From: Thermosulfurimonas sp.
GTDB taxonomy: Bacteria; Desulfobacterota; Thermodesulfobacteria; Thermodesulfobacteriales; Thermodesulfobacteriaceae
Direction: 5' to 3'
Assembly (NCBI GenBank): GCA_015487645.1
Contig: WFPH01000169.1
Coordinates: forward strand, 1 to 24,827
Length of the DNA stretch: 24,827 nucleotides
In this document: piece after piece, positions 16,450 to 23,478 of the stretch
How the letters are laid out: each line of letters opens with the position of its first letter
Position numbering within the stretch: position 1 is the stretch's first letter
Notes under the pieces: model-generated
Told to the model about the DNA's origin: nothing
What the model saw: the letters and a program-made list of their open reading frames with translations, nothing else
Databases searched by the model: none
Program-made: the position numbers and the translations under genes

Positions 16450-17103
16450 TTAGAGGGAGGAGAGGGGACAGGGGGCCTCGCAGAGGGACTTTCTAGCCTG
16501 GCAGTAGTGTTTTCCGCAGGCCACCAGCAGGGCATGATACTCGTTGAAGAGTTCAACCTCTGAAGGCAGATTTTCCATGAAAAGTTCCTGGATCTCGTGG
16601 TAATCGGCCTCCTCGGTCACCAGACCGTGGCGAAGGAGTATGCGTCGGGTATAGGCGTCCACCACGAAGACCGGGCGCTCGAGGGCGTAGAGCAGGATAC
16701 TGTCCGCGGTCTCGGGCCCGATCCCCTGAAGACTCAGAAGCTCCCGGCGGAGTTCATCCGTATCCTTTTCGTCCAGGGTCGCGAGATCGCCCCCGTAATT
16801 CTCGACCAGCCAGCGCACGAATTCCTTTAGACGCCGGGCCTTCACCCGAAAGTACCCCGCGGGCCGGATCAGCGCGGCCAGAAGATCTTCCGGAAGTTCG
16901 TAGAGGGCCTCCGGGGAGAGCAAATTCCGGGCTTTCAGGTTTTCGATAGCCCTTTCCACATTGCGCCAGTTGGTGTTCTGCGTGAGGATGGCCCCCACGC
17001 AGACCTCAAACGGGGTCTCCGCCGGCCACCAGTTCTGAGGGCCAAAATGCCGGAAAAGTCGCTGGTAGATTTCCTGCAGGATCTCGGCGTAGTAACTACT
17101 CAT
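16450..17103 (-). CDS. Endonuclease III-family DNA glycosylase, MagIII-like
   Basis: A 217-residue HhH-GPD glycosylase. The helix-hairpin-helix reads LQGIGPETADSI (125-136) and the catalytic aspartate is Asp149 in VVDAYTRRIL. The lysine that gives E. coli endonuclease III its AP-lyase activity is replaced by Glu132, as in the MagIII 3-methyladenine glycosylases, so a monofunctional glycosylase is likely. The C-terminus has Cys196, 201, 208 and 212 (C-x4-C-x6-C-x3-C), similar but not identical to the iron-sulfur motif of endonuclease III. The ATG at 17103 overlaps the end of the upstream cysM-cysS fusion by 8 bases, so the genes are translationally coupled; the longest frame reads back into that gene. 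Confidence 0.85.
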   Translation of the reverse strand: MSSYYAEILQEIYQRLFRHFGPQNWWPAETPFEVCVGAILTQNTNWRNVERAIENLKARNLLSPEALYELPEDLLAALIRPAGYFRVKARRLKEFVRWLVENYGGDLATLDEKDTDELRRELLSLQGIGPETADSILLYALERPVFVVDAYTRRILLRHGLVTEEADYHEIQELFMENLPSEVELFNEYHALLVACGKHYCQARKSLCEAPCPLSSL

Positions 17104-19432
17104 CCGGCAACCGGAAGACCCTGGAGCCGCGAGGGGTATCCACCACCAGAAAACCCCGCCGCCGGAGCTCCTCGCGCAGGCGATCGGCTGTGCCGTAGTC
17201 TCCAGCCCGACGGGCGGCCTCCCTTTTCGAGAGCAGTTCCAGGATCTCCTCGCCCCGGGCCTCCTCGGGAAAGACCAGAACTTCAAGAATCCGGTTCACA
17301 TCCTCCAGAGTCGAAAGGGCCTCCTCCTTGAGCCTCGGCGGGAGTCCCTTCTCCACCACCAGGGGATACCACCGGCGTGAGAACCGAAAGAGCTCGGCCA
17401 GGACCTGGGGCACGTTCAGGTCGTCGTTCATGGCAGCCTCGAAACCTTCGCGAAGAGCCCTCAGGGCCTCCTCGGCCTCCTCGGAAGAAGGGCCCTCCGG
17501 GGCGGCCTTGAGAAGCCCGCAGAAGAGGATCAAATTTGAAAGCGCCCTTCGGGCCTCGCTCAGGGCCTTCCAGCTAAAATTAAGGGGTTTCCGATAGTGA
17601 GTGCGCAACATGAAAAACCGAATTTCACGCCCGGTGTAGCCCGCGGCACGCAACTCGGCCAGGGTGACCTCGTTGCCGGCCGAAACCGACATCTTGCGAC
17701 CTTCCACCAGGACCAGGGCCGAATGCAACCAGTAGCGGCAAAGTTCCTTTCCCGTAAGGGCCCGGGCGATGGCCCTTTCGTTTTCGTGGTGCGGAAAGAG
17801 GAGATCCGTACCGCTGGTGTGAATATCGAAGGTTTCTCCAAGGTACTTCATAGCCAGGGCCGCACACTGGATATGCCAGCCCGGGCGCACCTTGCCCCAC
17901 TCGGTATCCACGAAATAGCCCTGTTTGAGCTCCTGGATGGTGACTCTCTTGAACAGAGTGAAGTCGGCTGGGGAGTCTTTTTCGTATTCGTCCAGATCCA
18001 CCGTGGCCCCGGCCCTGAGACTTGCAAGGTCCACCCCCGAAAGACGCCCATAATCCGGAAGCTTGGAGACATCAAAATAGACCGAGGAATACCTCTCATA
18101 GGCCAGGCCTTTCTGGAGGAGCTTGCGAGTCAGGGACAGCATTTCCTCCAGGTGTTCACTCACCCGGGGATAGTGGGTGGCCGGTCTTATCCGGAGGAAC
18201 GCGAGGTCCTCGAAGAATTCCCGGGCCAGCTCCTCGGTAAGCTCCTTAAGCGGCCGGCCGAAGGCCTCCGCCGCGGCCAGGGTCTTGTCGTCGAAGTCGG
18301 TAAGGTTGACCACATGGGTCACCTCGAGCCCACGGGCTTCCAGCCAGCGGCGCAGGATATCCGCCGTAAGCATCCTCCGGTAAAGTCCCAGATGCGGCCG
18401 GCGATTAAGGGTGGGGCCACAGGTGTAGATCCGGACCTTTCCGGGCTCCAGGGACTCGAAGATCTCCTTTTTGCCGGTGAGGGTGTTGGTGATCCGGAAA
18501 TCCTCCCGCCTGGGAGGTTCGGGGAAGACCCAGAGAGGGGTAGAGAGATAGCGTTCTCCCCCGTCAGGGAAGATAACCACGATCAGCCCCTCTTCGATCT
18601 CCCGGGCTACCTTGAGAGCTCCGGCCAAGGCGGCCCCGGAACTCATACCCACGAAAAGCCCCTCCTCCCGGGCCAGCCGCCGGGCCAGCTCGTAAGCCTC
18701 TTCATCGTCCACGTTCACCACCGCATGGGGCAAACTACGGTCGTAAATTCCCGGGGGATAGGATTCCTTCATGTTCTTCAGCCCCTGAATCCTGTGCCCC
18801 GGCACGGGCTCCACCCCGATGACCTTCACCCCAGGGGCCTTCTCCCGAAAATAACGGGCTAATCCCATGAGAGTCCCCGTGGTGCCCATCGAGGCCACCA
18901 CATGCGTAACCCGGCCCTCGGTGTCCCGCCAGATTTCCGGACCGGTGGTCCGGTAATGCATCTGCCAGTTGGCCGGGTTATTGAATTGATCGGGGTTGTA
19001 GTACTTGTCCGGATACTGACGCACCAATTCATAGATGGCCTCGATGGCCCCATCCGTGCTCTTTTCCGCGGGGGTGAGCAAAATCTCTGCCCCGTAAGCC
19101 TGCATGATCTTGCGCCGCTCGATGGAGGCCGATTCCGGCATGGCGATGAGACACCGGTATCCCTTGACCGCACAGACCATGGCCAGCCCGATACCGGTGT
19201 TGCCGCTCGAGGCCTCGGCCACGATCTTGCCGGGTGAAAGGAGCCCCCTGGCTTCGGCGTCTTCGATCATGGCCAGCGCTATCCGATCTTTGACCGAGCC
19301 CCCGGGATTGAAACTCTCAAGTTTGGCCCAGATCTCCACCCCGGGCTTAACTTTTATGCGCCGGAGCTTGACCAGAGGGGTATTACCAATGAGGGCCAGG
19401 ATATGATCGCAGGCTTTGCGAAAAGGCTCCAT
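17096..19432 (-). CDS. Fusion of CysM-type cysteine synthase and a divergent cysteinyl-tRNA synthetase
   Basis: One 778-residue frame. Residues 1 to about 305 are an O-acetylserine sulfhydrylase of the CysM kind: PLP Lys48 in NPGGSVKDR, SSGNTG (75-80), HVVASMGTTGTLMG (177-190) and PDGGERYLST. Residues about 312-778 align along the full length of class I CysRS: CGPT (Cys338, zinc ligand), NLTDFDDK (376-383), GWHIQC (Cys523), FPHHENE (His548, Glu552), and a C-terminal helical and anticodon-binding part. The zinc site that selects cysteine is intact. However, HIGH reads HLGL (347-350), the segment before it is altered, and KMSKS reads KMSVS (580-584). It may make cysteine and charge it on tRNA, or the second half may have a new role. 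Divergent from the L,D-transpeptidase gene, with weak ribosome-binding sites on both sides. Confidence 0.9.
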   Translation of the reverse strand: MEPFRKACDHILALIGNTPLVKLRRIKVKPGVEIWAKLESFNPGGSVKDRIALAMIEDAEARGLLSPGKIVAEASSGNTGIGLAMVCAVKGYRCLIAMPESASIERRKIMQAYGAEILLTPAEKSTDGAIEAIYELVRQYPDKYYNPDQFNNPANWQMHYRTTGPEIWRDTEGRVTHVVASMGTTGTLMGLARYFREKAPGVKVIGVEPVPGHRIQGLKNMKESYPPGIYDRSLPHAVVNVDDEEAYELARRLAREEGLFVGMSSGAALAGALKVAREIEEGLIVVIFPDGGERYLSTPLWVFPEPPRREDFRITNTLTGKKEIFESLEPGKVRIYTCGPTLNRRPHLGLYRRMLTADILRRWLEARGLEVTHVVNLTDFDDKTLAAAEAFGRPLKELTEELAREFFEDLAFLRIRPATHYPRVSEHLEEMLSLTRKLLQKGLAYERYSSVYFDVSKLPDYGRLSGVDLASLRAGATVDLDEYEKDSPADFTLFKRVTIQELKQGYFVDTEWGKVRPGWHIQCAALAMKYLGETFDIHTSGTDLLFPHHENERAIARALTGKELCRYWLHSALVLVEGRKMSVSAGNEVTLAELRAAGYTGREIRFFMLRTHYRKPLNFSWKALSEARRALSNLILFCGLLKAAPEGPSSEEAEEALRALREGFEAAMNDDLNVPQVLAELFRFSRRWYPLVVEKGLPPRLKEEALSTLEDVNRILEVLVFPEEARGEEILELLSKREAARRAGDYGTADRLREELRRRGFLVVDTPRGSRVFRLPDE

Positions 19433-19449
19433 GTTTTAAAATCTCTAAC

Positions 19450-20349
19450 ATGAAATTTATCATCCGCCTACTCGTCACGTTAAGCCTCTTTTTGTTGGCC
19501 AAAGCCCTCGCCCTGGATCGCTTTGTGGTACCCGAGGGCGAGAGTGTCTTTGGGGAAATCTTCTACCATACCCTTTCGGGTAACGAAACTCTTCTCGATG
19601 TCGCCCGGGCCTACGATTTAGGTTACAACCAGATCGTCCTGGCCAATCCCGGGCTTGACCCCTGGCTCCCCCCGAAAGGACACCAGGTCCTCATCCCTAA
19701 AAAGTTCGTCCTTCCGGAAGGCCCACACACCGGCATCCTGATCAACCTTCCAGAGATGCGGCTTTATTACTTTCGAACCGAAGGGCGGACCCTGGTGGTC
19801 TACACTGCCCCGGTAGGCATTGGTACCGAAGGTAAACTTACCACGGAGGGGGTCTATACGGTCTACCGCAAAAAGGAACGCCCTTACTGGCACGTTCCGG
19901 AATCCATCCGCAAGGAAGATCCCAGCCTTCCGGAGGTGGTTCCTCCTGGCCCGGACAACCCCCTGGGAAACTACGCCCTCTATCTTTCCCGTGGGGCTTA
20001 TGCCATCCACGGCACCAATAAGCCCTGGGGCATCGGCCGACGAGTGAGCCATGGCTGTATCCGACTCTACCCGGAAGACATTGAGGCCCTTTTTCCCCTG
20101 GTGCCGGTGGGCACCCCGGTGAAAGTGCTATATCAACCGATCAAACTGGGCCTCAAGGGCCATAAAGTATATCTTCAGGCCTTTCCGGATCTGGAAAAAA
20201 GACTACCCCATCCCATGTTTCAGGTCATAAAATCAGCTTCCCGGCTGGAGAGAGAAACCGGCCGGGATATCTATCTCGACCTTTTTCGGGTAAGAGAGGT
20301 CCTCCGGCATCCTGACGGGGTCCCTCAGCCGGTAGGCCGGGTAAAGTGA
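19450..20349 (+). CDS. L,D-transpeptidase, ErfK/YbiS family, with LysM-like domain
   Basis: A 299-residue exported enzyme: signal peptide (about 1-21), a LysM-like peptidoglycan-binding segment (about 38-84, ending LANPGLDPWLPPKGHQVLIP in two parts), and a YkuD catalytic domain with IHGTN (186-190) and SHGCIRLYPED (200-210), where Cys203 is the nucleophile. This arrangement is that of E. coli ErfK/YbiS/YcfS, which attach Braun lipoprotein to murein, rather than of YcbB. Its 3' end lies 15 bases from a convergent gene for an OprI/Lpp-like lipoprotein, a likely substrate. No good Shine-Dalgarno is visible; TAAAAT ends 7 bases before the ATG, so a nearly leaderless transcript is possible. Confidence 0.93.
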   Translation: MKFIIRLLVTLSLFLLAKALALDRFVVPEGESVFGEIFYHTLSGNETLLDVARAYDLGYNQIVLANPGLDPWLPPKGHQVLIPKKFVLPEGPHTGILINLPEMRLYYFRTEGRTLVVYTAPVGIGTEGKLTTEGVYTVYRKKERPYWHVPESIRKEDPSLPEVVPPGPDNPLGNYALYLSRGAYAIHGTNKPWGIGRRVSHGCIRLYPEDIEALFPLVPVGTPVKVLYQPIKLGLKGHKVYLQAFPDLEKRLPHPMFQVIKSASRLERETGRDIYLDLFRVREVLRHPDGVPQPVGRVK

Positions 20350-20364
20350 GAGACCCCGTTTTTC

Positions 20365-20697
20365 CTATTTACGCAGGGATTTCTCAAAGATCCTTTCCAT
20401 CTTGGCCGCGGCCGCGCTGGCCTTCTCCGCGGCCTGAGCCGCACGGCTGGCGGCAGCATCGGCCCGCTGGGCCGCTAAAGCCGCCTGCTTGGCCGCAGCC
20501 TCGATGCGAGCCAGTTCTGCCTCCACCTGGGCCTGCGCTTTTTTGGCCTCCTCAGCCGCCGCCTGAGCCTGTTTAGAAGCTTCAATGGCCTGCTGAAGCA
20601 AGGCCTTGTCTTCCTTACTTAAACCACAGCCCACCGGAACAACCAACATGGAGGCCAATCCCACCATAACCAGACCTCTCTTGAGCCTTTCAAACAT
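20365..20697 (-). CDS. OprI/Lpp-like murein lipoprotein
   Basis: A 110-residue lipoprotein. A basic N-terminus and hydrophobic stretch (about 2-22) end at VPVGC, with Cys24 as the lipid-attachment residue. The Pro at -3 is atypical for a lipobox. Residues about 28-104 form an alanine-rich heptad-repeat helix (an alanine zipper), and the protein ends EKSLRK, closely like the EKASRK end of Pseudomonas OprI. In Braun-type lipoproteins the C-terminal Lys is linked to meso-diaminopimelate. The ATG at 20697 overlaps the ispD stop (TAATG), with AAGGAGGAGG 6 bases upstream; the longest frame starts 15 codons earlier inside ispD. It is the last gene of the operon and converges on the L,D-transpeptidase gene. 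Confidence 0.85.
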   Translation of the reverse strand: MFERLKRGLVMVGLASMLVVPVGCGLSKEDKALLQQAIEASKQAQAAAEEAKKAQAQVEAELARIEAAAKQAALAAQRADAAASRAAQAAEKASAAAAKMERIFEKSLRK

Positions 20698-21431
20698 TAC
20701 AGACCTCCTCCTTTTCCGGGATTGTCTTTTAAATAACCCCACAAATTTTTCCGAATGTCAAGGGTCAATAGGGCCTCGGCCAGTTTCAAATCCTCAGGAT
20801 AGGTGATCTTGAGGTTCAAAGGATCCCCGGGGACCACACACACCGGGAATCCGGCGGCTTCCAGAAGTGCGGCTTCGTCCGTAAATTCCCGGTCTCCGGC
20901 TCTCCGGTAAGCCTCCTCGAGCCAGGATCTGCGGGCCCCCTGAGGGGTCTGGGCCAACCAGAGGCCTTCGCGAGGAACGGTTCTTTCGACTCGACCGGAT
21001 CTCACCAGCTTGACCGTGTCCCTCACTGGAATCGCACAAAGAGCCGCCCCCTCCCGCTCTATAGCCTCAAGGAGTCTCGAGACCAGCGCCTCCGAAATCA
21101 AAGGCCGGGCCGCATCGTGAACCAGAACCAGTTCCGCTTCGGAGGAAAGATTTTCCAGGGCCCGTCTTACCGAGGCCTGCCTGGTAGCCCCGCCTGAAAC
21201 CACTTTCGCCACTTTCCGAAATCTCCGTCGCTTCGTGGCGAAAGCTACCTCCTCTTCCCAGCCCGGAGGGACCGCTATGACAATCTCCGAGACCTTGGGA
21301 TGGGCTTCGAAGACCGAAAGGGCGTAAACGAAAACCGGGGTCCCCAGGATCTCCAAAAACTGTTTGGGAATCTCGGTTCCTACCCGTTCCCCCCTTCCGG
21401 CTGCGGCCAGAATCACGGCCACCTTAACCAT
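20697..21431 (-). CDS. ispD: 2-C-methyl-D-erythritol 4-phosphate cytidylyltransferase
   Basis: A 244-residue IspD, which joins CTP and MEP in the non-mevalonate isoprenoid pathway in the cytosol. Motifs are LAAAGRGERVGTEIPKQF (8-25, nucleotide binding), GGATRQASVRRAL, LVHDAARPLI and the C-terminal FTDEAALLE...PLNLKITYPEDL. The last residues (LKDNPGKGGGL) look like an added tail that doubles as the ribosome-binding site of the lipoprotein gene. The start overlaps the end of nfi by 8 bases. No ispF is adjacent. Confidence 0.95.
   Translation of the reverse strand: MVKVAVILAAAGRGERVGTEIPKQFLEILGTPVFVYALSVFEAHPKVSEIVIAVPPGWEEEVAFATKRRRFRKVAKVVSGGATRQASVRRALENLSSEAELVLVHDAARPLISEALVSRLLEAIEREGAALCAIPVRDTVKLVRSGRVERTVPREGLWLAQTPQGARRSWLEEAYRRAGDREFTDEAALLEAAGFPVCVVPGDPLNLKITYPEDLKLAEALLTLDIRKNLWGYLKDNPGKGGGL
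20704..20713 (-). promoter_or_regulatory. Strong ribosome-binding site of the lipoprotein gene, inside ispD
   Basis: Minus strand AAGGAGGAGG, six bases before the ATG. It encodes the Lys-Gly-Gly end of IspD and supports high translation of the lipoprotein, as expected for an abundant envelope protein. Confidence 0.85.
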
Positions 21432-22074
21432 CTCTCGCCCTCGTAGCCAGCTGATGAGCCCGCCTTAGAGGCTCCGGGAGACGATACCCCCGGCAGGCCT
21501 CGAGGACCAACTCTACGGCCTCCTCCGCCGTAAGTCCATACCCCGGAGAGACGTAAACCGGTTTCACTCCGACCTTCGTCCTTACGGCGTACCCCACCAC
21601 CTGCCCCTCGAGAAAGATGGGCGACCGGGACCCGACCTCTTCTCCGGGGGGGTCGAAGTCTCTGAGGAGAGGTCTTTTGGCGCAGCCCAAGGTAGGCCGT
21701 CCCAACTCCACCCCCAAATGAACCGCTAAACCACATCTCCTGGGATGGGCTCGCCCTTGGCCATCCACAAACACCAGCTCCGGTTGTCGGACGAGTCTCC
21801 CGAAAACCTTCATTAAAAGGGGGACCTCCCGGAAAGATAGATATCCCGGGATATAAGGAAATCTGACCGGGACCTCGAGGCTCTTTTCTTCCAGAATCTC
21901 AAGCCCGGGCCAGCTCAGGACCACCACCGCGGGATACGCCCGAGCCTTCCCGGAATCGTAAGCCACATCCACGCCGGCCACCGTCTTAGGCGCTCTCCCC
22001 AGAGGCGTATAGCGCGCCCTCCGGGCCAGTTCTTCCTGAAGAGCCCTTAGTCGGTCAAGCTCCCAGCGGTCCAT
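21424..22074 (-). CDS. nfi: Endonuclease V (deoxyinosine repair)
   Basis: A 216-residue endonuclease V, which nicks DNA (and often RNA) one base 3' of deoxyinosine. Visible motifs are AGVDVAYD (Asp36), the strand-separating wedge PYIPGYLSFRE (73-83, with catalytic Glu83) and VDGQGRAHPRRCGLAVHLG (Asp104, His110). Length and motif spacing are normal. It begins 3 bases after the mpl stop and overlaps ispD at its end, so it is expressed in the middle of the EAL-HDOD/mpl/nfi/ispD/lpp operon. Deaminated bases are a particular problem at high temperature, which fits a thermophile. Confidence 0.93.
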   Translation of the reverse strand: MDRWELDRLRALQEELARRARYTPLGRAPKTVAGVDVAYDSGKARAYPAVVVLSWPGLEILEEKSLEVPVRFPYIPGYLSFREVPLLMKVFGRLVRQPELVFVDGQGRAHPRRCGLAVHLGVELGRPTLGCAKRPLLRDFDPPGEEVGSRSPIFLEGQVVGYAVRTKVGVKPVYVSPGYGLTAEEAVELVLEACRGYRLPEPLRRAHQLATRARDG

Positions 22075-22077
22075 CCT

Positions 22078-23475
22078 TTAGAGCCCCCGCTTCTTGAGGG
22101 CCGAGATGAGCTCCGGGTAAACCCTCCCAAAGGATGCGCTCGACATAAAGAGGATCAGATCACCCGGAGCGGCCTCGGCGGCCACTAGTTCCGCCAGATC
22201 CTCATCAACTACCTCGCAGGCCGTTTTCCTGACTGTTATGGCTTGAGCGAGTTCCGTAAGCTCGAGCCTTTCTCCCTCGGGGATCTTCTCCAGGCCTGGG
22301 GGCCTCTTGAGCCACACTCGATCAGCCTGGGAGAGCACCTCCGCGTAGGCCTCGGTGAAAATCCTCCGGCGGCTGGTGTTGGTCCGGGGTTCAAAGCAAA
22401 GAAGGACTCGAGAGGGGCGGAAAGCGGCCCTGAGGGCCGAAAGAGTCACCCGCACAGCCGTGGGATGATGGGCGAAATCGTCCACCACCTGAACCTTTCC
22501 CCGATAAAGGACTTCCTGACGCCGGGACACCCCCGGAAAGTCCGCCAGAGCCTCCCGAAGCCGTTCTTCCCCGAAGCCCAACTCCCGCAGGAGAACCCAC
22601 ACCCCCAGGGCGTTGAGGGCATTGTGTTCCCCGAAAAGCGGAATACGGAAAGAAAAGCTCCCTTCCGGAGTCCTGACCTCCAGTGAGGTGCCCTTGGGGG
22701 AGACCACGGCGGTCTCCAGTCGGTAGGTGCTCTCCGGAGCCTTTCCGTAAGAGACCCTCCTGGCCCGGGCCTTTTCGGCCGCCCGTCTGGCTCCGGGATC
22801 GTCTGCGCAAAAGACCAGTATCCCTTCCCGGGGGATGAGCGCCACAAACTTCTCAAAGGCCGAAAGGAGGCTCTCGAAATCGGGGTAGATGTCCGCATGA
22901 TCGTATTCCACCGAAGTGAGAATGGCAGCCCAGGGACGGTAGTGCCAGAATTTAGGCCTCTTGTCGAAAAAAGCCGTGTCGTACTCGTCTCCCTCGAGGA
23001 CCACAAAGCCCCCTTTCCCCCAGCCGAAATTGATTCCCCGATCCCGGAGGAGACCGCCCACGAGATAAGTGGGTTCAGCCCCCAGTCTTTCCAGAGCATA
23101 AGCCAGAAGGGCCGAGGTGGTGGTCTTCCCGTGGGTCCCGGCGACCACCAGAGATTTTCTACCGGGAAGGATCCACTCGGAAAGGGCGGAAGGTAAGGAA
23201 TAAAGAGGGAGTCCCAGGGACTTGGCCTTCTGGACCTCCGGATTGTCCGACCGAATAGCGTTGCCCACCACCACGGCACCGGGGTTGAGCCTTTCCAGGT
23301 TCTCGGACCGATAGCCGATCAGCGGTTTAAGACCCAGGGCGGCGAGCACCTGGCTGGCCGGGGGATAAGGTGGGGCGGCCTCGCTTCCGGTGACCTCAAA
23401 GCCCCGGGCTGAAAGAAGCCCGGCCAGCGCGGTCATGCCGATCCCACCTACACCGATAATATGAATCCGTGTCAT
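22078..23475 (-). CDS. mpl: UDP-N-acetylmuramate:L-alanyl-gamma-D-glutamyl-meso-diaminopimelate ligase (Mpl)
   Basis: A 465-residue Mur ligase: N-terminal UDP-binding HIIGVGGIGMTALAG, ATP loop AGTHGKTTT (112-120), and the Mpl-specific segment EGDEYDTAFFDKRPKF (161-176) followed by EYDHADIYPDF. MurC has a different sequence here, so this is the murein-recycling ligase, which attaches imported tripeptide to UDP-MurNAc, rather than the de novo enzyme. The ATG has TAGGAG, encoded in the end of the upstream EAL-HDOD gene, about 8 bases before it. Together with the lipoprotein and the L,D-transpeptidase it gives this region a cell-wall theme. Confidence 0.93.
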   Translation of the reverse strand: MTRIHIIGVGGIGMTALAGLLSARGFEVTGSEAAPPYPPASQVLAALGLKPLIGYRSENLERLNPGAVVVGNAIRSDNPEVQKAKSLGLPLYSLPSALSEWILPGRKSLVVAGTHGKTTTSALLAYALERLGAEPTYLVGGLLRDRGINFGWGKGGFVVLEGDEYDTAFFDKRPKFWHYRPWAAILTSVEYDHADIYPDFESLLSAFEKFVALIPREGILVFCADDPGARRAAEKARARRVSYGKAPESTYRLETAVVSPKGTSLEVRTPEGSFSFRIPLFGEHNALNALGVWVLLRELGFGEERLREALADFPGVSRRQEVLYRGKVQVVDDFAHHPTAVRVTLSALRAAFRPSRVLLCFEPRTNTSRRRIFTEAYAEVLSQADRVWLKRPPGLEKIPEGERLELTELAQAITVRKTACEVVDEDLAELVAAEAAPGDLILFMSSASFGRVYPELISALKKRGL

Positions 23476-23478
23476 TTG

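Noticed and set aside
17597..18862. 421-residue plus-strand open frame
   Set aside because: Antisense to the cysteine synthase-CysRS fusion, which has intact family motifs throughout.
17096..19432. Separate cysM and cysS genes joined by a sequencing error
   Set aside because: The frame is continuous, the linker aligns to the normal CysRS N-terminus (FRITNTLTGKKEIF) without any stop or frame change, and no internal ribosome-binding site was seen. An assembly error cannot be fully excluded.
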